In this document: in pieces, positions 1 to 8,632 of the stretch | How the letters are laid out: each line of letters starts with the position of its first letter | Position numbering within the stretch: position 1 is the stretch's first letter | Origin: Clostridiales bacterium | GTDB lineage: Bacteria; Bacillota; Clostridia; Peptostreptococcales; Anaerovoracaceae | Reading direction: 5' to 3' | NCBI GenBank assembly: GCA_012729355.1 | Contig: JAAYDG010000015.1 | Span: forward strand, 1 to 32,426 | Length of the DNA: 32,426 bases | The notes under the pieces: model-generated | Told to the model about the DNA's origin: nothing | Database searches by the model: none | The model's input: the letters and a program-made list of their open reading frames with translations, nothing else | Made by a program: the position numbers and the translations under genes

Positions 1-629
1 GCGATCACAAACGAACTGTCGAATAGGTGCACGACGCCCAGGTTCGGTGTGGTCGTTGTAAAGTGATAATTTCCGATCTTGGGAGATGCGCTCGTCGCTA
101 CGGAAAGAAGTGTGGATTTTCCCACGTTGGGGTAGCCGACCAGCCCCACGTCGGCGATGAGCTTTAACACCAGCTCGATCTCCTTTTCCACCGGGAATCC
201 GCCTGCTTCCGCAAAATTCGGAGCCTGTCGAACGGAATTTTTGAAGCGAACATTCCCGCGACCGCCGCGACCGCCTCTTGCGGCGATCACCCGATCATCG
301 TGGGTCTTCAGGTCTTTCATGACTGCCTTCGACTTTGCATCGATTACCAGGGTGCCCACCGGCACTCTGACGTAAAGGTCTTCTCCGTTTTTGCCGAATT
401 GCTTCTTTTTCCTTCCGTCTTCCCCGCTCTGTGCTTCATATTTTCTTTTATAACGAAAATCCATCAGCGTTCTCAGGTTTTCGTCGGCAACGATCACCAC
501 ATCCCCGCCCTTGCCGCCGTCTCCTCCATCCGGTCCGCCCTGAGGAACAAAAGGTTCTCGACGAAAAGAGACGGAACCGTTGCCGCCTCTGCCGGATGTA
601 ATCAATATCTTTGCTCGATCCACAAACAT
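1..629 (-). CDS. obg: Obg family ribosome-assembly GTPase, 3' part missing (runs off window)
   Basis: Obg/CgtA is a GTPase that binds the large ribosomal subunit during assembly and links ribosome maturation to growth control. About 209 residues are visible. The N-terminal part is the glycine-rich Obg fold ([32 protein letters not shown]). It is followed by the G1 P-loop GYPNVGKST near residues 165-173 and a switch I stretch ending [10 protein letters not shown]. The rest of the G domain and the C-terminal domain lie beyond base 1. I start it at the second of two adjacent ATGs because the protein then begins MFVD, as in the family, and the weak GAGAAG ribosome site is better spaced. It is the third gene after rplU and rpmA, separated from rpmA by a hairpin. 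Confidence 0.95.
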   Translation of the reverse strand, partial: MFVDRAKILITSGRGGNGSVSFRREPFVPQGGPDGGDGGKGGDVVIVADENLRTLMDFRYKRKYEAQSGEDGRKKKQFGKNGEDLYVRVPVGTLVIDAKSKAVMKDLKTHDDRVIAARGGRGGRGNVRFKNSVRQAPNFAEAGGFPVEKEIELVLKLIADVGLVGYPNVGKSTLLSVATSASPKIGNYHFTTTTPNLGVVHLFDSSFVI

Positions 630-648
630 CATTTCTTCTCGATTCCAA

Positions 649-679
649 AGAAAAGAAAACCCCTATGTACTCATAGGGG
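649..679 (-). terminator. Rho-independent terminator or attenuator between rpmA and obg
   Basis: On the minus strand an 8-bp perfect stem, CCCCTATG / CATAGGGG with a 4-base loop (660-679), is followed by TTTTCTTTTC. It lies after the rpmA stop and only about 20 bases before the obg start, so it may set the ratio of L27 to Obg by partial termination. No separate obg promoter was seen in the short gap. Confidence 0.8.
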
Positions 680-686
680 CCTTTTC

Positions 687-947
687 TTACGCTTCCTGGG
701 AATAAACGCTTACCTGTTTCCGTTTCTTGTCTTTTCTCTCGAATTTGACAACTCCGGATTCCTTTGCAAACAGCGTATCGTCTCCGCCAATACCCACGTT
801 GTTTCCCGGATGGAACTTCGTTCCTCTCTGTCGAACCAGAATGGTACCGGCATTCACAAACTGACCGTCAGCCCTTTTGACTCCTAAACGTTTCGATTCA
901 CTATCGCGACCGTTTTTGGAACTGCCGACTCCTTTTTTACTTGCCAT
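687..947 (-). CDS. rpmA: 50S ribosomal protein L27, short N-terminus
   Basis: Large-subunit protein whose N-terminus reaches the peptidyl-transferase centre. The 86-residue product starts [16 protein letters not shown] and carries the family motifs [15 protein letters not shown] and GGDDTLFA. Most Bacillota L27 proteins start with a short leader ending in a phenylalanine-containing site that the protease Prp removes. Here an ideal AAAGGAGGTG ribosome site sits just before the ATG, so translation starts directly at the mature-like end and no such leader exists. No prp gene lies in the 29-base gap between rplU and rpmA, its usual place. It is co-transcribed with rplU from the promoter at 1537-1565. 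Confidence 0.97.
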   Translation of the reverse strand: MASKKGVGSSKNGRDSESKRLGVKRADGQFVNAGTILVRQRGTKFHPGNNVGIGGDDTLFAKESGVVKFERKDKKRKQVSVYSQEA

Positions 948-976
948 GGTTCTTCACCTCCTTTGTTGAAGTGGGA

Positions 977-1456
977 TTATTGCATTGCAGCTTCGATCGT
1001 TTCGATGATCACTGCATTCGTTGCTTTTTCGTCGATCTCGATCCCGTTGATAGTGGCATATTCGATGAGTTCTGCCTTTTTCATGGATTTGATCGATCCT
1101 TTTGCGGCAGGCTCCGTATCATTGACTGTATCCCCGCCGTTGGCGGCTTTCGTAATCTCTTCGATCTCCACCATGGTATACGGTTGTCTGTGACCCTGCT
1201 TTTTCCTGTAATCTTTTTTGGCTTTGTACTTAAAGGTAACGACCTTTTTCGCCTTGCCGTTTTCTACAACGGTTCCGGACACAAACGCACCTTCGACAAA
1301 AGGATTTCCGATCATCGTTCCCGCTTCGTCGCTGATCAGCAGGACTTGGTCCAACTTGATGCTTTGGCCTGCTTCCCCGGCTAACCTCTCCACGGTGATG
1401 ACGTCGCCTTTGGAAACGCGGTACTGTTTTCCGCCCGTTTTAACGATTGCATACAT
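977..1456 (-). CDS. rplU: 50S ribosomal protein L21 with C-terminal HeH-like extension
   Basis: Ribosomal protein L21 binds 23S rRNA in the large subunit. Residues 1-102 are a normal L21 ([14 protein letters not shown] at the start; [17 protein letters not shown] near residues 78-94). The family usually ends there, but this protein continues to 159 residues. The extra part is an acidic linker (about 103-123) and a helical segment at about 124-157 ([18 protein letters not shown], then [14 protein letters not shown]) that resembles the HeH/SAP-type helix-extension-helix fold. Three in-frame ATGs are possible. I chose the one at 1456 because GGAGG is 8 bases upstream and the protein then begins exactly like its family. 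A structured leader precedes it. Confidence 0.95.
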   Translation of the reverse strand: MYAIVKTGGKQYRVSKGDVITVERLAGEAGQSIKLDQVLLISDEAGTMIGNPFVEGAFVSGTVVENGKAKKVVTFKYKAKKDYRKKQGHRQPYTMVEIEEITKAANGGDTVNDTEPAAKGSIKSMKKAELIEYATINGIEIDEKATNAVIIETIEAAMQ

Positions 1457-1459
1457 AAA

Positions 1460-1530
1460 CATAACCTCCTCTATCCGTCTCGCCCGTATGGGTGGCATCT
1501 GCACTTACGATACCCACTCAGAGCGGCAAC
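1460..1530 (-). ncRNA. Ribosomal protein L21 leader-like 5' UTR
   Basis: The roughly 70-base transcript leader between the promoter and the rplU ribosome site can fold. AGUGGGUAUC can pair with GAUGCCACCCAU across a short loop, and CCGCUCU can pair with GGGCGAGACGG-type sequence downstream. Position and look fit the L21 autoregulatory leader family of Bacillota, in which excess L21 is thought to bind its own mRNA. I judged this by eye without a covariance model. Confidence 0.6.
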
Positions 1531-1536
1531 ATTGGT

Positions 1537-1565
1537 AATATATCACAGGTCGACATGCGTGTCAA
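1537..1565 (-). promoter_or_regulatory. SigA-type promoter of rplU-rpmA-obg
   Basis: TTGACA (1560-1565) and TATATT (1537-1542) are separated by exactly 17 bases on the minus strand, close to the vegetative consensus. The predicted start is near 1530, just before the L21 leader. Confidence 0.9.
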
Positions 1566-1598
1566 ACACTATTTCTTATCCGCAGCATGACCCGTTGT

Positions 1599-2684
1599 TC
1601 ATGATTCTTCCAGTATCACACCGTCTTCGTCGGTAATCAGAGCAGACAGATCTTCTTTATGGTTGACCTTCACCGGCTTGATGTACATCTTGATGATCGC
1701 ATCTTCCAATTCCTGAAGAATCTCGAGATTTTCGTTGAGGTAATTCTTCACATTCTCGCGTCCCTGCCCGATTCGATTTCCGTTGTAACTGTACCAGGCG
1801 CCGGATTTTTCCACGATTCCCGCTTCCGCCGCGCAATCGAGCACATCGCCTGCCTTGGAGATTCCCTGTCCGTACATAATATCGAATTCCGCCATTTTGA
1901 AGGGCGGGGCCACTTTGTTCTTTACGACTTTGACGCGCGTTCGGTTCCCGATCATCTGATCACCGCTCTTGATGGTTTCGATGCGACGCACATCCAGTCG
2001 CAAGGAAGAATAGAATTTAAGTGCGCGGCCGCCGGTCGTCACTTCGGGATTCCCGAACATGATGCCTACTTTTTCTCTCAGCTGATTGATGAAAACCACG
2101 GATGTTTTGGTCTTGTTGATGACTCCTGTGAGTTTCCGCAGCGCTTGGGACATGAGCCTTGCCTGAAGCCCCATGTGGCTATCCCCCATCTCTCCCTGGA
2201 TCTCTGCTTTCGGTACCAGCGCAGCCACGGAGTCGATGACGACGACGGCGATCGCTCCGCTCCGAACCAGCATCTCGCAAATCTCCAGTGCATCTTCGCC
2301 GGTGTCCGGTTGGGAGACCAGAAGTTCGTCTATATCCACACCCAATGCTCTGGCGTATTCGGAATCCAGGGCATGCTCCGCATCGATAAAGGCAGCTTTA
2401 CCGCCTGCTTTCTGCGCTTCCGCGATAATGTGCAGCGCCAGTGTGGTTTTGCCGGAGGATTCCGGGCCGAATATTTCCGTTACTCTTCCTTTGGGAACGC
2501 CGCCGACACCGCAGGCGATATCCAGCGTGACGGATCCTGTCGAAATCGCTCCCACGTTGAGTCTGGCGCTGTCGTCCCCCAATTCCATGATGGTCCCTTT
2601 TCCGAATTTTTTATCGATTTGAAGCAAAGCTGCTTCCAGCGCCTTATCTTTGTCAGAAGTTTTTTCCTTCTTCGCAGTTGCCAT
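1599..2684 (-). CDS. recA: Recombinase A
   Basis: RecA forms filaments on single-stranded DNA, drives homologous pairing and strand exchange, and triggers LexA self-cleavage in the SOS response. The 361-residue protein has the Walker A motif GPESSGKTT (about 73-81), the ATPase core with [16 protein letters not shown], and the L2 DNA-binding region near [18 protein letters not shown]. The acidic C-terminus ([12 protein letters not shown]) is typical. An upstream in-frame ATG exists, but I start at 2684, where GGAGG stands 7 bases before the codon and the protein begins MATAKKEK. The gene closes the ftsK-rimO-pgsA-cinA-recA cluster. Its own tandem promoters and a LexA box lie at 2739-2840. Confidence 0.98.
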   Translation of the reverse strand: MATAKKEKTSDKDKALEAALLQIDKKFGKGTIMELGDDSARLNVGAISTGSVTLDIACGVGGVPKGRVTEIFGPESSGKTTLALHIIAEAQKAGGKAAFIDAEHALDSEYARALGVDIDELLVSQPDTGEDALEICEMLVRSGAIAVVVIDSVAALVPKAEIQGEMGDSHMGLQARLMSQALRKLTGVINKTKTSVVFINQLREKVGIMFGNPEVTTGGRALKFYSSLRLDVRRIETIKSGDQMIGNRTRVKVVKNKVAPPFKMAEFDIMYGQGISKAGDVLDCAAEAGIVEKSGAWYSYNGNRIGQGRENVKNYLNENLEILQELEDAIIKMYIKPVKVNHKEDLSALITDEDGVILEES

Positions 2685-2738
2685 GGTTTCCTCCATTCTG
2701 CCTGGAGCGTGGTGCTCCTGTGTCAATACGGCCGATAA

Positions 2739-2750
2739 GAACAAATGTTC
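2739..2750. promoter_or_regulatory. LexA (SOS) box of recA
   Basis: GAACAAATGTTC matches the Gram-positive LexA operator core (GAAC-N4-GTTC, with the consensus RNRY centre). It begins about 8 bases downstream of the -10 hexamer at 2758-2763, so LexA bound here would cover the transcription start of the nearer recA promoter. Confidence 0.9.
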
Positions 2751-2757
2751 TCATGCC

Positions 2758-2786
2758 ATCATAAAACAAAATCAGCCATTCGTCAA
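2758..2786 (-). promoter_or_regulatory. Proximal recA promoter
   Basis: TTGACG (2781-2786) and TATGAT (2758-2763) are separated by 17 bases. The LexA box lies over the expected start site, so this is the SOS-controlled promoter. Confidence 0.88.
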
Positions 2787-2811
2787 TACTTTGTTCGATC
2801 ATATTTTACAT

Positions 2812-2840
2812 ATATTACCATATTTAGATTCTTGTGTCAA
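2812..2840 (-). promoter_or_regulatory. Distal recA promoter
   Basis: TTGACA (2835-2840) and TAATAT (2812-2817) are separated by 17 bases, nearly perfect consensus. The -35 hexamer overlaps the cinA stop codon. Its start point is about 55 bases upstream of the LexA box, so LexA could affect it only as a roadblock. Confidence 0.8.
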
Positions 2841-4078
2841 TCCTCCCGAAAGAGCGTTTTATACAAAACAAGAAACATGTGCATCACAGCGTTGCTTCGA
2901 ATATAGCGACGATTGGAATTGCGCAGTTGGTACCGATAGCTTCGAACTTCCCCGCGATGACGCAATCCGATATAAATCAGCCCTACGGGCTTTTCGGCGC
3001 TGCCGCCGTCGGGTCCCGCAATCCCTGTAATCGAGAGGCATAAGTCGCTTCGGCTCGCGCGGTACAGGCCGTCGGCCATCTCTTCGGCAACCTGGGAACT
3101 CACAGCTCCGTATTGCGCCAAAGTTTCGGCTCGGACCCCCAATTCCTGCATCTTTGCTTGATTGCTGTACGTCACGATTCCCCGGTCGAAAACAGCAGAT
3201 ACGCCCGGCACATCGGTTACAGCTTTGGAAAACGCTCCGCCGGTGCAGGATTCCGCCACCGACAAACTCAAGCCGTCCTGTAGCAATTTGCGCAAGACGA
3301 TTCGTGAAAGATCCTCATCCTCCTCGCTGTAGATGAAGGGACCGATGCGCTCCCGTACTTTGGCAAGCATTTCCGATACAGCCGCCTCCGCTTCTGCCCG
3401 GGTCTTCCGCTTGGATGCAATCCGCAGTGTGGATTCGTGATCCTTGGCATACGTAGCCAACGTGGGATCCGTCTGACTGTTGATGAGATCCAGAAGGCGT
3501 GTTTCCAGCATGGATTCTCCCAATTCGAAGACACGCAGCGTCTTATAGAAAAGCGCCCCGTCGCTGCGATTCTCAAGAAAGGGTCTTACTTGCTGTTCAA
3601 ACATAGGAACCATTTCCTTTGGAGGACCGGGCATGGAAACGATCAGCTTTCCGCTTTTTTCCAAAGCAAATCCCGGGGCTGTTCCGTTGGGATTGGGGAA
3701 GACCGTTGCGTTTTTGGGGAAATTCGCCTGTTTCAGATTGTTTTCCGTCATGGGGCGATCGTATCGTTTGAAGTGATTCTGCAAAATCTCCAACTGTTCC
3801 GGAAATGTGATGATCTCCTCACCGAAGGCTTCGGCAATCATTTCCTTGGTCAGGTCATCCTGTGTGGGCCCGAGACCGCCGGTCGTGATGATCATGTCGC
3901 AATCCACATAAGCGTGGCGAATCATGTCCTTCAGGCGGAGGGGATTATCCCCTACCGTCATATGGTACATGACGTCGATTCCCATTTCATTCATTTGCTG
4001 TGATAAATAGACTGTGTTTGTGTTGAGAATCGATCCAAACAACAGTTCGGTTCCGACGCTCAGAATGGTGCATTTCAT
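2837..4078 (-). CDS. cinA: CinA-family nicotinamide-nucleotide amidase / competence-damage protein
   Basis: CinA proteins deamidate NMN in pyridine nucleotide recycling; many also hydrolyse ADP-ribose through the N-terminal domain. The 413-residue protein has both domains. Residues about 1-170 form the MoaB/MogA-like part (GTELLFGSILNTNTVYLS, TTGGLGPTQDDLTKEMIAEA). Residues about 255-410 form the CinA amidase part, with the active-site serine in AESCTGG and the motif ITGIAGPDGGS. A GGAGG site precedes the ATG. It sits 16 bases after pgsA and immediately before recA, an arrangement conserved across Bacillota. Confidence 0.95.
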   Translation of the reverse strand: MKCTILSVGTELLFGSILNTNTVYLSQQMNEMGIDVMYHMTVGDNPLRLKDMIRHAYVDCDMIITTGGLGPTQDDLTKEMIAEAFGEEIITFPEQLEILQNHFKRYDRPMTENNLKQANFPKNATVFPNPNGTAPGFALEKSGKLIVSMPGPPKEMVPMFEQQVRPFLENRSDGALFYKTLRVFELGESMLETRLLDLINSQTDPTLATYAKDHESTLRIASKRKTRAEAEAAVSEMLAKVRERIGPFIYSEEDEDLSRIVLRKLLQDGLSLSVAESCTGGAFSKAVTDVPGVSAVFDRGIVTYSNQAKMQELGVRAETLAQYGAVSSQVAEEMADGLYRASRSDLCLSITGIAGPDGGSAEKPVGLIYIGLRHRGEVRSYRYQLRNSNRRYIRSNAVMHMFLVLYKTLFRED

Positions 4079-4094
4079 CCGTTTGTGCCTCCGT

Positions 4095-4613
4095 TTACGA
4101 ATTGAATATTTTTCGATTGTGATAAATATATTCCACGCCGGACAAGACGGTCATGATCACAGATGCCCACAAAAATAGCTGTGCGGCGACAGCGATCCAC
4201 TCCGGCCGGTTGAGTATGAGCAGCGGAACGGCAATCATCTGAAGGCCCGTTTTGATTTTCCCCGTGGTTCCGGCAGCGATCACAAGCCCTTCCGACGCAG
4301 CTACCGTACGCATCCCTGCCACCGTAAACTCTCTTGCAAGGATCACGATCAGCATCCACGCGGGAATCGTACCGTTTTCGACCATGCAACAAAAAGCGGA
4401 ATAGACAAGCACTTTATCCGCCAAGGGATCCATGATTTTCCCGAAGTTTGTAATCAACCGGTATTTCCGTGCCCAATAGCCGTCCAGGTAATCCGTAAAG
4501 GATGCAGCCAGAAATACAGCCAGTGCGGCTGTTGTATTCCCCTGCATATAGAGAACCACAAATACGGGAACAAGGACCACGCGTGCCACAGTGAGCTTAT
4601 TGGGCAGATTCAT
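4095..4613 (-). CDS. pgsA: CDP-diacylglycerol--glycerol-3-phosphate 3-phosphatidyltransferase
   Basis: This membrane enzyme makes phosphatidylglycerol phosphate from CDP-diacylglycerol and glycerol 3-phosphate, the committed step to phosphatidylglycerol and cardiolipin. The 172-residue protein shows the complete CDP-alcohol phosphotransferase signature D-x2-DG-x2-AR-x8-G-x3-D-x3-D (starting DYLDGYWAR, ending GKIMDPLAD, about residues 42-66). Several hydrophobic helices follow the LTVARVVLVPVFVVLYM segment. Its start overlaps the end of rimO by 17 bases, so translation is probably coupled. The length is normal for the family. Confidence 0.95.
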   Translation of the reverse strand: MNLPNKLTVARVVLVPVFVVLYMQGNTTAALAVFLAASFTDYLDGYWARKYRLITNFGKIMDPLADKVLVYSAFCCMVENGTIPAWMLIVILAREFTVAGMRTVAASEGLVIAAGTTGKIKTGLQMIAVPLLILNRPEWIAVAAQLFLWASVIMTVLSGVEYIYHNRKIFNS

Positions 4614-5934
4614 GAGTCACCTCCGGTTGGGCCACACCTGTCAGATCGTAATCAAAAGCATCGGTCACGAGTACCGGCACGATGTCGCCCGGCTTCAGCG
4701 CACGGTCCGAAGTAAAAAGAATGCCGTTGTCGATTTCCGGAGCATCCCGATAGGTCCGGCCGCCGAAACTTCCGTCGTCAAAGGGTTCATCCACCAGAAC
4801 ATCCAGCGTCTTCCCGATCATTCGGCGATTGCTTTCCAGCGAAATTTCTCTTTGCCGGGCCATGATACGATCTCGGCGTCGCTCCCGGACATCTCGTCGA
4901 ACCTGCCGGGGAAGAGCCGCTGCCGGGGTGCCTTCCTCTTTGGAATAAGCGAAAACGCCTAGCCGTTCAAACCGCATTTCATCGACGAAGTCCATCAGTT
5001 CGGCGAAATCCTCTTTCGTTTCTCCGGGAAAACCGACGATTAACGTGGTCCGCAACACAATTTCCGGCACTTGTTCACGTAATTTTGTTATCGTCTTTCT
5101 GATGGAACTGTTTGTGGAATGCCTGTTCATCTTCCGAAGAATGGAATCACTGCTGTGTTGAAGCGGAATATCTATATAGTTGCATATTTTCGGCTCTCTT
5201 CGAATCAACTCGATCAATGCATCCGTAATGCGATCTTCGTAACAATACATCAGTCGGATCCAAGAAATCTTCTCGATACGACATAAGTCTTCCAGCAGAC
5301 GGATAAGATGACCTTCGCCGGGCAGATCACATCCGTATGCCGTTACGTCCTGGGCAACGACGACCAGTTCCCTGCAGCCCGCTTCTGCCAACGCCTCAGC
5401 TTCTTTGATGATCTCGAACGCTTTTCGACTGCGGTAACACCCCCGGATGGAAGGAATGCTGCAGTAACTGCAGACATTGTTGCATCCTTCCGCAATCTTG
5501 ATCGGCGCCGTATGCACCGGTCCGTCTGTGATTCGACACCCGATCTCCTCATACAACGTTTCACAGGAACTCTGAAAGACACGCGGCCCTTTTGACTTTC
5601 CGTTCAAGATGTCAGGCAGTCTGCTGTAATCGTTCACACCCAAAAAAAAGTCCGCTTCCGGAATCAGTTTCGCCAGTTGTTCTCCGTAACGCTGCGAGAG
5701 GCAGCCGCTGACAATCAGCAGCTGATGTGCTTTTTTCTCCGCAGCCAGCGCCAGAATGGTGTCGATGGATTCCTGTTTGGCGTCCTGGATAAAGCCGCAG
5801 GTATTGACCATGATCACATCCGCTCCGGCTGCATCACCTGTCAACCGATGCCCTTTGCTCACAAGCAGGCCTGCGGTGCTCTGACTGTCGACTGTATTTT
5901 TATCGCAGCCGAGTGTTTTCATATAGATCTTCAA
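4597..5934 (-). CDS. rimO: Ribosomal protein S12 methylthiotransferase (RimO), TTG start
   Basis: RimO is a radical-SAM enzyme with two [4Fe-4S] clusters that adds a methylthio group to an aspartate of ribosomal protein S12. The 445-residue protein has the N-terminal UPF0004 domain (MKTLGCDKNTVDSQ, VNTCGFIQDAKQESID, SGCLSQRY), the radical-SAM triad CNNVCSYC and a C-terminal TRAM domain from about residue 375. CDKN near the start separates RimO from its relative MiaB. A stop codon lies directly before the TTG, so TTG at 5934 is the furthest possible start. AAAGG is 8 bases upstream and the N-terminus then aligns with the family; the next ATG would cut 4 residues. Confidence 0.93.
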   Translation of the reverse strand: MKIYMKTLGCDKNTVDSQSTAGLLVSKGHRLTGDAAGADVIMVNTCGFIQDAKQESIDTILALAAEKKAHQLLIVSGCLSQRYGEQLAKLIPEADFFLGVNDYSRLPDILNGKSKGPRVFQSSCETLYEEIGCRITDGPVHTAPIKIAEGCNNVCSYCSIPSIRGCYRSRKAFEIIKEAEALAEAGCRELVVVAQDVTAYGCDLPGEGHLIRLLEDLCRIEKISWIRLMYCYEDRITDALIELIRREPKICNYIDIPLQHSSDSILRKMNRHSTNSSIRKTITKLREQVPEIVLRTTLIVGFPGETKEDFAELMDFVDEMRFERLGVFAYSKEEGTPAAALPRQVRRDVRERRRDRIMARQREISLESNRRMIGKTLDVLVDEPFDDGSFGGRTYRDAPEIDNGILFTSDRALKPGDIVPVLVTDAFDYDLTGVAQPEVTHESAQ

Positions 5935-5950
5935 TCACGAAACCTTTCTG

Positions 5951-8491
5951 TTACTGATCTTTTGCCTGCTCTTCCAACAGAAGAAACTGATCCAGAGACA
6001 TCAGTACTTTTCTGGGTCTGGATCCATCGGACGGACCGATGATGCCGCGTTCCTCCATCATATCCACCAGGCGGGCCGCACGATTGTAACCGATCCTGAA
6101 TCGACGCTGCAGCATGGACACCGATGCCTGTTCGGCACGAACCACGGTTTCGATGGCGTCTGTGAGCAGTTCGTCGGCTTCCTCTTCGTGGCGTCCGCCG
6201 CCGGAACCGACGCGATCGATGGCGGCGATCACGTCTCCTGCGTATTCCGGCTCGGGCATATGTTTTTCCATATAGCTGATAATACTGTGCACTTCCGCAT
6301 CGGAGATGAAACAGCCCTGCACCCGCAGAGGCTTGCCCAGGCCCTGAGGACTGAAAAGCATATCTCCCTTCCCCACCAGCTTTTCGGCGCCGCCCATATC
6401 CAGAATCGTTCTGGAGTCGAACTGGGAAGACACAGCGAAAGCGATCCTGGAAGGAATGTTGGCCTTGATCACACCTGTAATGACATCTACGGAAGGACGC
6501 TGCGTGGCAACGATCAGATGCATGCCTGCGGCACGAGCCATTTGCGCCAGTCTGCAGATCGATTCTTCCACCTGGGACGGCGCAATCATCATTAGGTCCG
6601 CCAACTCGTCGATGATCATGACGATCTGGGGCAAGACAAGCGCATCCTCCCCCTTCGCGCGGACCGATTCGTTGTAGGAGTCCAGATCCCGAACGCCTTC
6701 CTCCGCAAATTTTTTATAGCGGTCGGTCATTTCCGAAACCGCCCAACTCAATGCGGCAGCTGCTTTCTGCGGTTCTGTCACAACAGGAATCAACAAGTGA
6801 GGTATTCCGTTGTAATTCCCGAGTTCCACGACTTTTGGATCGATGAGCAGGAGCTTGACTTCCTCCGGCTTTGCACGATATAAAATACTGATGATCAGCG
6901 TGTTGATGTAAACCGACTTTCCGGATCCGGTAGCTCCTGCGATCAACAGATGAGGCATATCCTTGAGATCGGTAACGATGCAGTCTCCCGAAATTCCTTT
7001 TCCGACCGCCACGGCGATCTTCGATTTATGCTGGCGAAACTCTTTGGATTCGATGAGCTCCCGCAGAACGACTTTATTGATGGATTCATTTTCCACCTCG
7101 ATGCCGATGGCTGCTTTTCCCGGAATCGGTGCTTCGATCCGGATGCTCTTTGCCTTGAGATTCAGTGCGATATCATCTGCCAAACGTACGATACTGGCCA
7201 CTTTTACGCCTGCGCTGGGTTGGATTTCGTACCGGGTGACCGTAGGGCCTTTTACCACATTGAGCACACTGGCGCTGACCCCGAAGCTGCTCAGCGTCTC
7301 TTCCAGCAGTTTTGCTTTGTTCTGGAGTGTGCTCTTTTCAAAGGTTCCCCGAATCATTTCCGGTTTTTTCAACAGATCAACGGGAGGAAACCGATAGACC
7401 TTTTCCGCAGGTGTCTTGCTTTCCTCCTTTTCCTCAAAAGGGCTCTTGGCCTTGCGATCCGGAGCTACAGGACTGCCCTCCAGCCCAAACCCTTCCGACG
7501 TTTTCTTTTTGCCGTCGCCGAAGAGCGTTTCATCGGTGACGTACTCGATGATCTTTTTGTGCCTGTCCGTCAGTTCCTGCGGCTCTTTGGCCGGATTCAG
7601 GCCGATGGTTTCCGGTGTAAACCGCGGCAGAGATTCTTCCTCGGGCATGGCTTTGAATTCTTCTCCGCTGATGTGTATGTCGGGAGCGCCCCGAGTTTCT
7701 TCTCTTTCCGGTGCCCGTTCTTCTTTGGCACGCTCCGAGGCCTCTTTGACTTTTCTTGCTCTTTCCAGTTCTTCTTCCATGCGCTGGCGTCCGGTGCCCT
7801 GAGCGCTTTTTTCGATGATCGAGCGGTTGATGGCCAACTGTTCTTCCTTCGTTTGCCGGGATGCCATTCGTTTGATTTTCCAGCTGTCGAAAAAAGTGGC
7901 AAGAGGGGTGTCGATGATGAACAGCAGCGTGATCATGATTCCGACGACGGAAACGATGTACAATCCTGCTTTGCCCACCGATTTCACCAGCAGGGATGCG
8001 GGAAGGATCCCCAGGACGCCGCCGTTTTCTGCGCCTGCTGCAAAGATCTGTCGCAAGGCCGCTATGCTCATCGTATCGTTCGCCTGCGGGTAGAACGACG
8101 CGTTGATCACCGAAGCAAAAAGAAACAAAAGAATCAGACACAGGATCGACCGAAACGTCATATACGACGCTTTTCTGGAAAATACCAGTATGCCGTATAA
8201 AATCAAATAATAAGGCAGGCCGTAGGCGATCCGCCCGAAACATCCGAACAACAACACCTGCACGAAATGACCGATCTCACCGGTTGCCTCCGTCTGCAGA
8301 CTGATGGCAAAGAACGTACCGATTGCGATCAGAACGATTGCCCAGATCTCGTCGTGCATGCGCTTTTTCCGTTGCAGCACTTCCTGCTTTTCTTTTTCTT
8401 TCGCCTGGATTTTCTCTTTTTCTGCTTTCCGTGCAGACGTCTTTTTCGAAGAGGCTGATGCTGTTGATTTGCCCTTCCTGGTGTTCGGCAT
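5951..8491 (-). CDS. ftsK: FtsK/SpoIIIE-type DNA translocase
   Basis: Septum-located motor that pumps chromosomal DNA during division or sporulation. The 846-residue protein starts with a charged cytoplasmic tail and then has hydrophobic segments forming about four membrane helices within residues 50-205. A long charged linker follows. The RecA-like motor has Walker A GATGSGKS at residues 519-526 and Walker B-like VMIIDELADLMM. The C-terminal winged-helix gamma domain (ASVSMLQRRFRIGYNRAARLVD, about 785-830) reads polar DNA motifs. I chose ATG 8491 because GGAGG is 7 bases upstream, although the frame continues 14 codons further. Sequence alone cannot separate a FtsK from a SpoIIIE role. It leads a cluster with rimO 16 bases downstream. 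Confidence 0.95.
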   Translation of the reverse strand: MPNTRKGKSTASASSKKTSARKAEKEKIQAKEKEKQEVLQRKKRMHDEIWAIVLIAIGTFFAISLQTEATGEIGHFVQVLLFGCFGRIAYGLPYYLILYGILVFSRKASYMTFRSILCLILLFLFASVINASFYPQANDTMSIAALRQIFAAGAENGGVLGILPASLLVKSVGKAGLYIVSVVGIMITLLFIIDTPLATFFDSWKIKRMASRQTKEEQLAINRSIIEKSAQGTGRQRMEEELERARKVKEASERAKEERAPEREETRGAPDIHISGEEFKAMPEEESLPRFTPETIGLNPAKEPQELTDRHKKIIEYVTDETLFGDGKKKTSEGFGLEGSPVAPDRKAKSPFEEKEESKTPAEKVYRFPPVDLLKKPEMIRGTFEKSTLQNKAKLLEETLSSFGVSASVLNVVKGPTVTRYEIQPSAGVKVASIVRLADDIALNLKAKSIRIEAPIPGKAAIGIEVENESINKVVLRELIESKEFRQHKSKIAVAVGKGISGDCIVTDLKDMPHLLIAGATGSGKSVYINTLIISILYRAKPEEVKLLLIDPKVVELGNYNGIPHLLIPVVTEPQKAAAALSWAVSEMTDRYKKFAEEGVRDLDSYNESVRAKGEDALVLPQIVMIIDELADLMMIAPSQVEESICRLAQMARAAGMHLIVATQRPSVDVITGVIKANIPSRIAFAVSSQFDSRTILDMGGAEKLVGKGDMLFSPQGLGKPLRVQGCFISDAEVHSIISYMEKHMPEPEYAGDVIAAIDRVGSGGGRHEEEADELLTDAIETVVRAEQASVSMLQRRFRIGYNRAARLVDMMEERGIIGPSDGSRPRKVLMSLDQFLLLEEQAKDQ

Positions 8492-8559
8492 ATTGGTTCC
8501 TCCGTGTGCTTTCGACAAACAACTGTCGCCCATCCGCTTTCATTGAAATCGTCACGATC

Positions 8560-8588
8560 ATGTTATCACAATTCCGGAGGCTCTGCAA
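8560..8588 (-). promoter_or_regulatory. Promoter of the ftsK-rimO-pgsA-cinA cluster
   Basis: TTGCAG (8583-8588) and TAACAT (8560-8565) are 17 bases apart, with a TG two positions before the -10 region. It lies about 70 bases upstream of the ftsK start, in the gap shared with asd. Confidence 0.65.
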
Positions 8589-8632
8589 TTCGCTTCGCTA
8601 CCGATCATTACGGCCGGATCGCCGAATTCAAC

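Noticed and set aside
948-976. A hidden prp gene between rplU and rpmA
   Set aside because: The gap is 29 bases; the Prp protease needs about 100 codons.
6950-8200. A 416-codon plus-strand frame opposite ftsK
   Set aside because: Mirror of the ftsK coding frame with unlikely composition and no motif. The same applies to long frames at 1659-2738, 12846-13835, 20567-22141, 24499-25722, 25759-26514 and 27643-28401.
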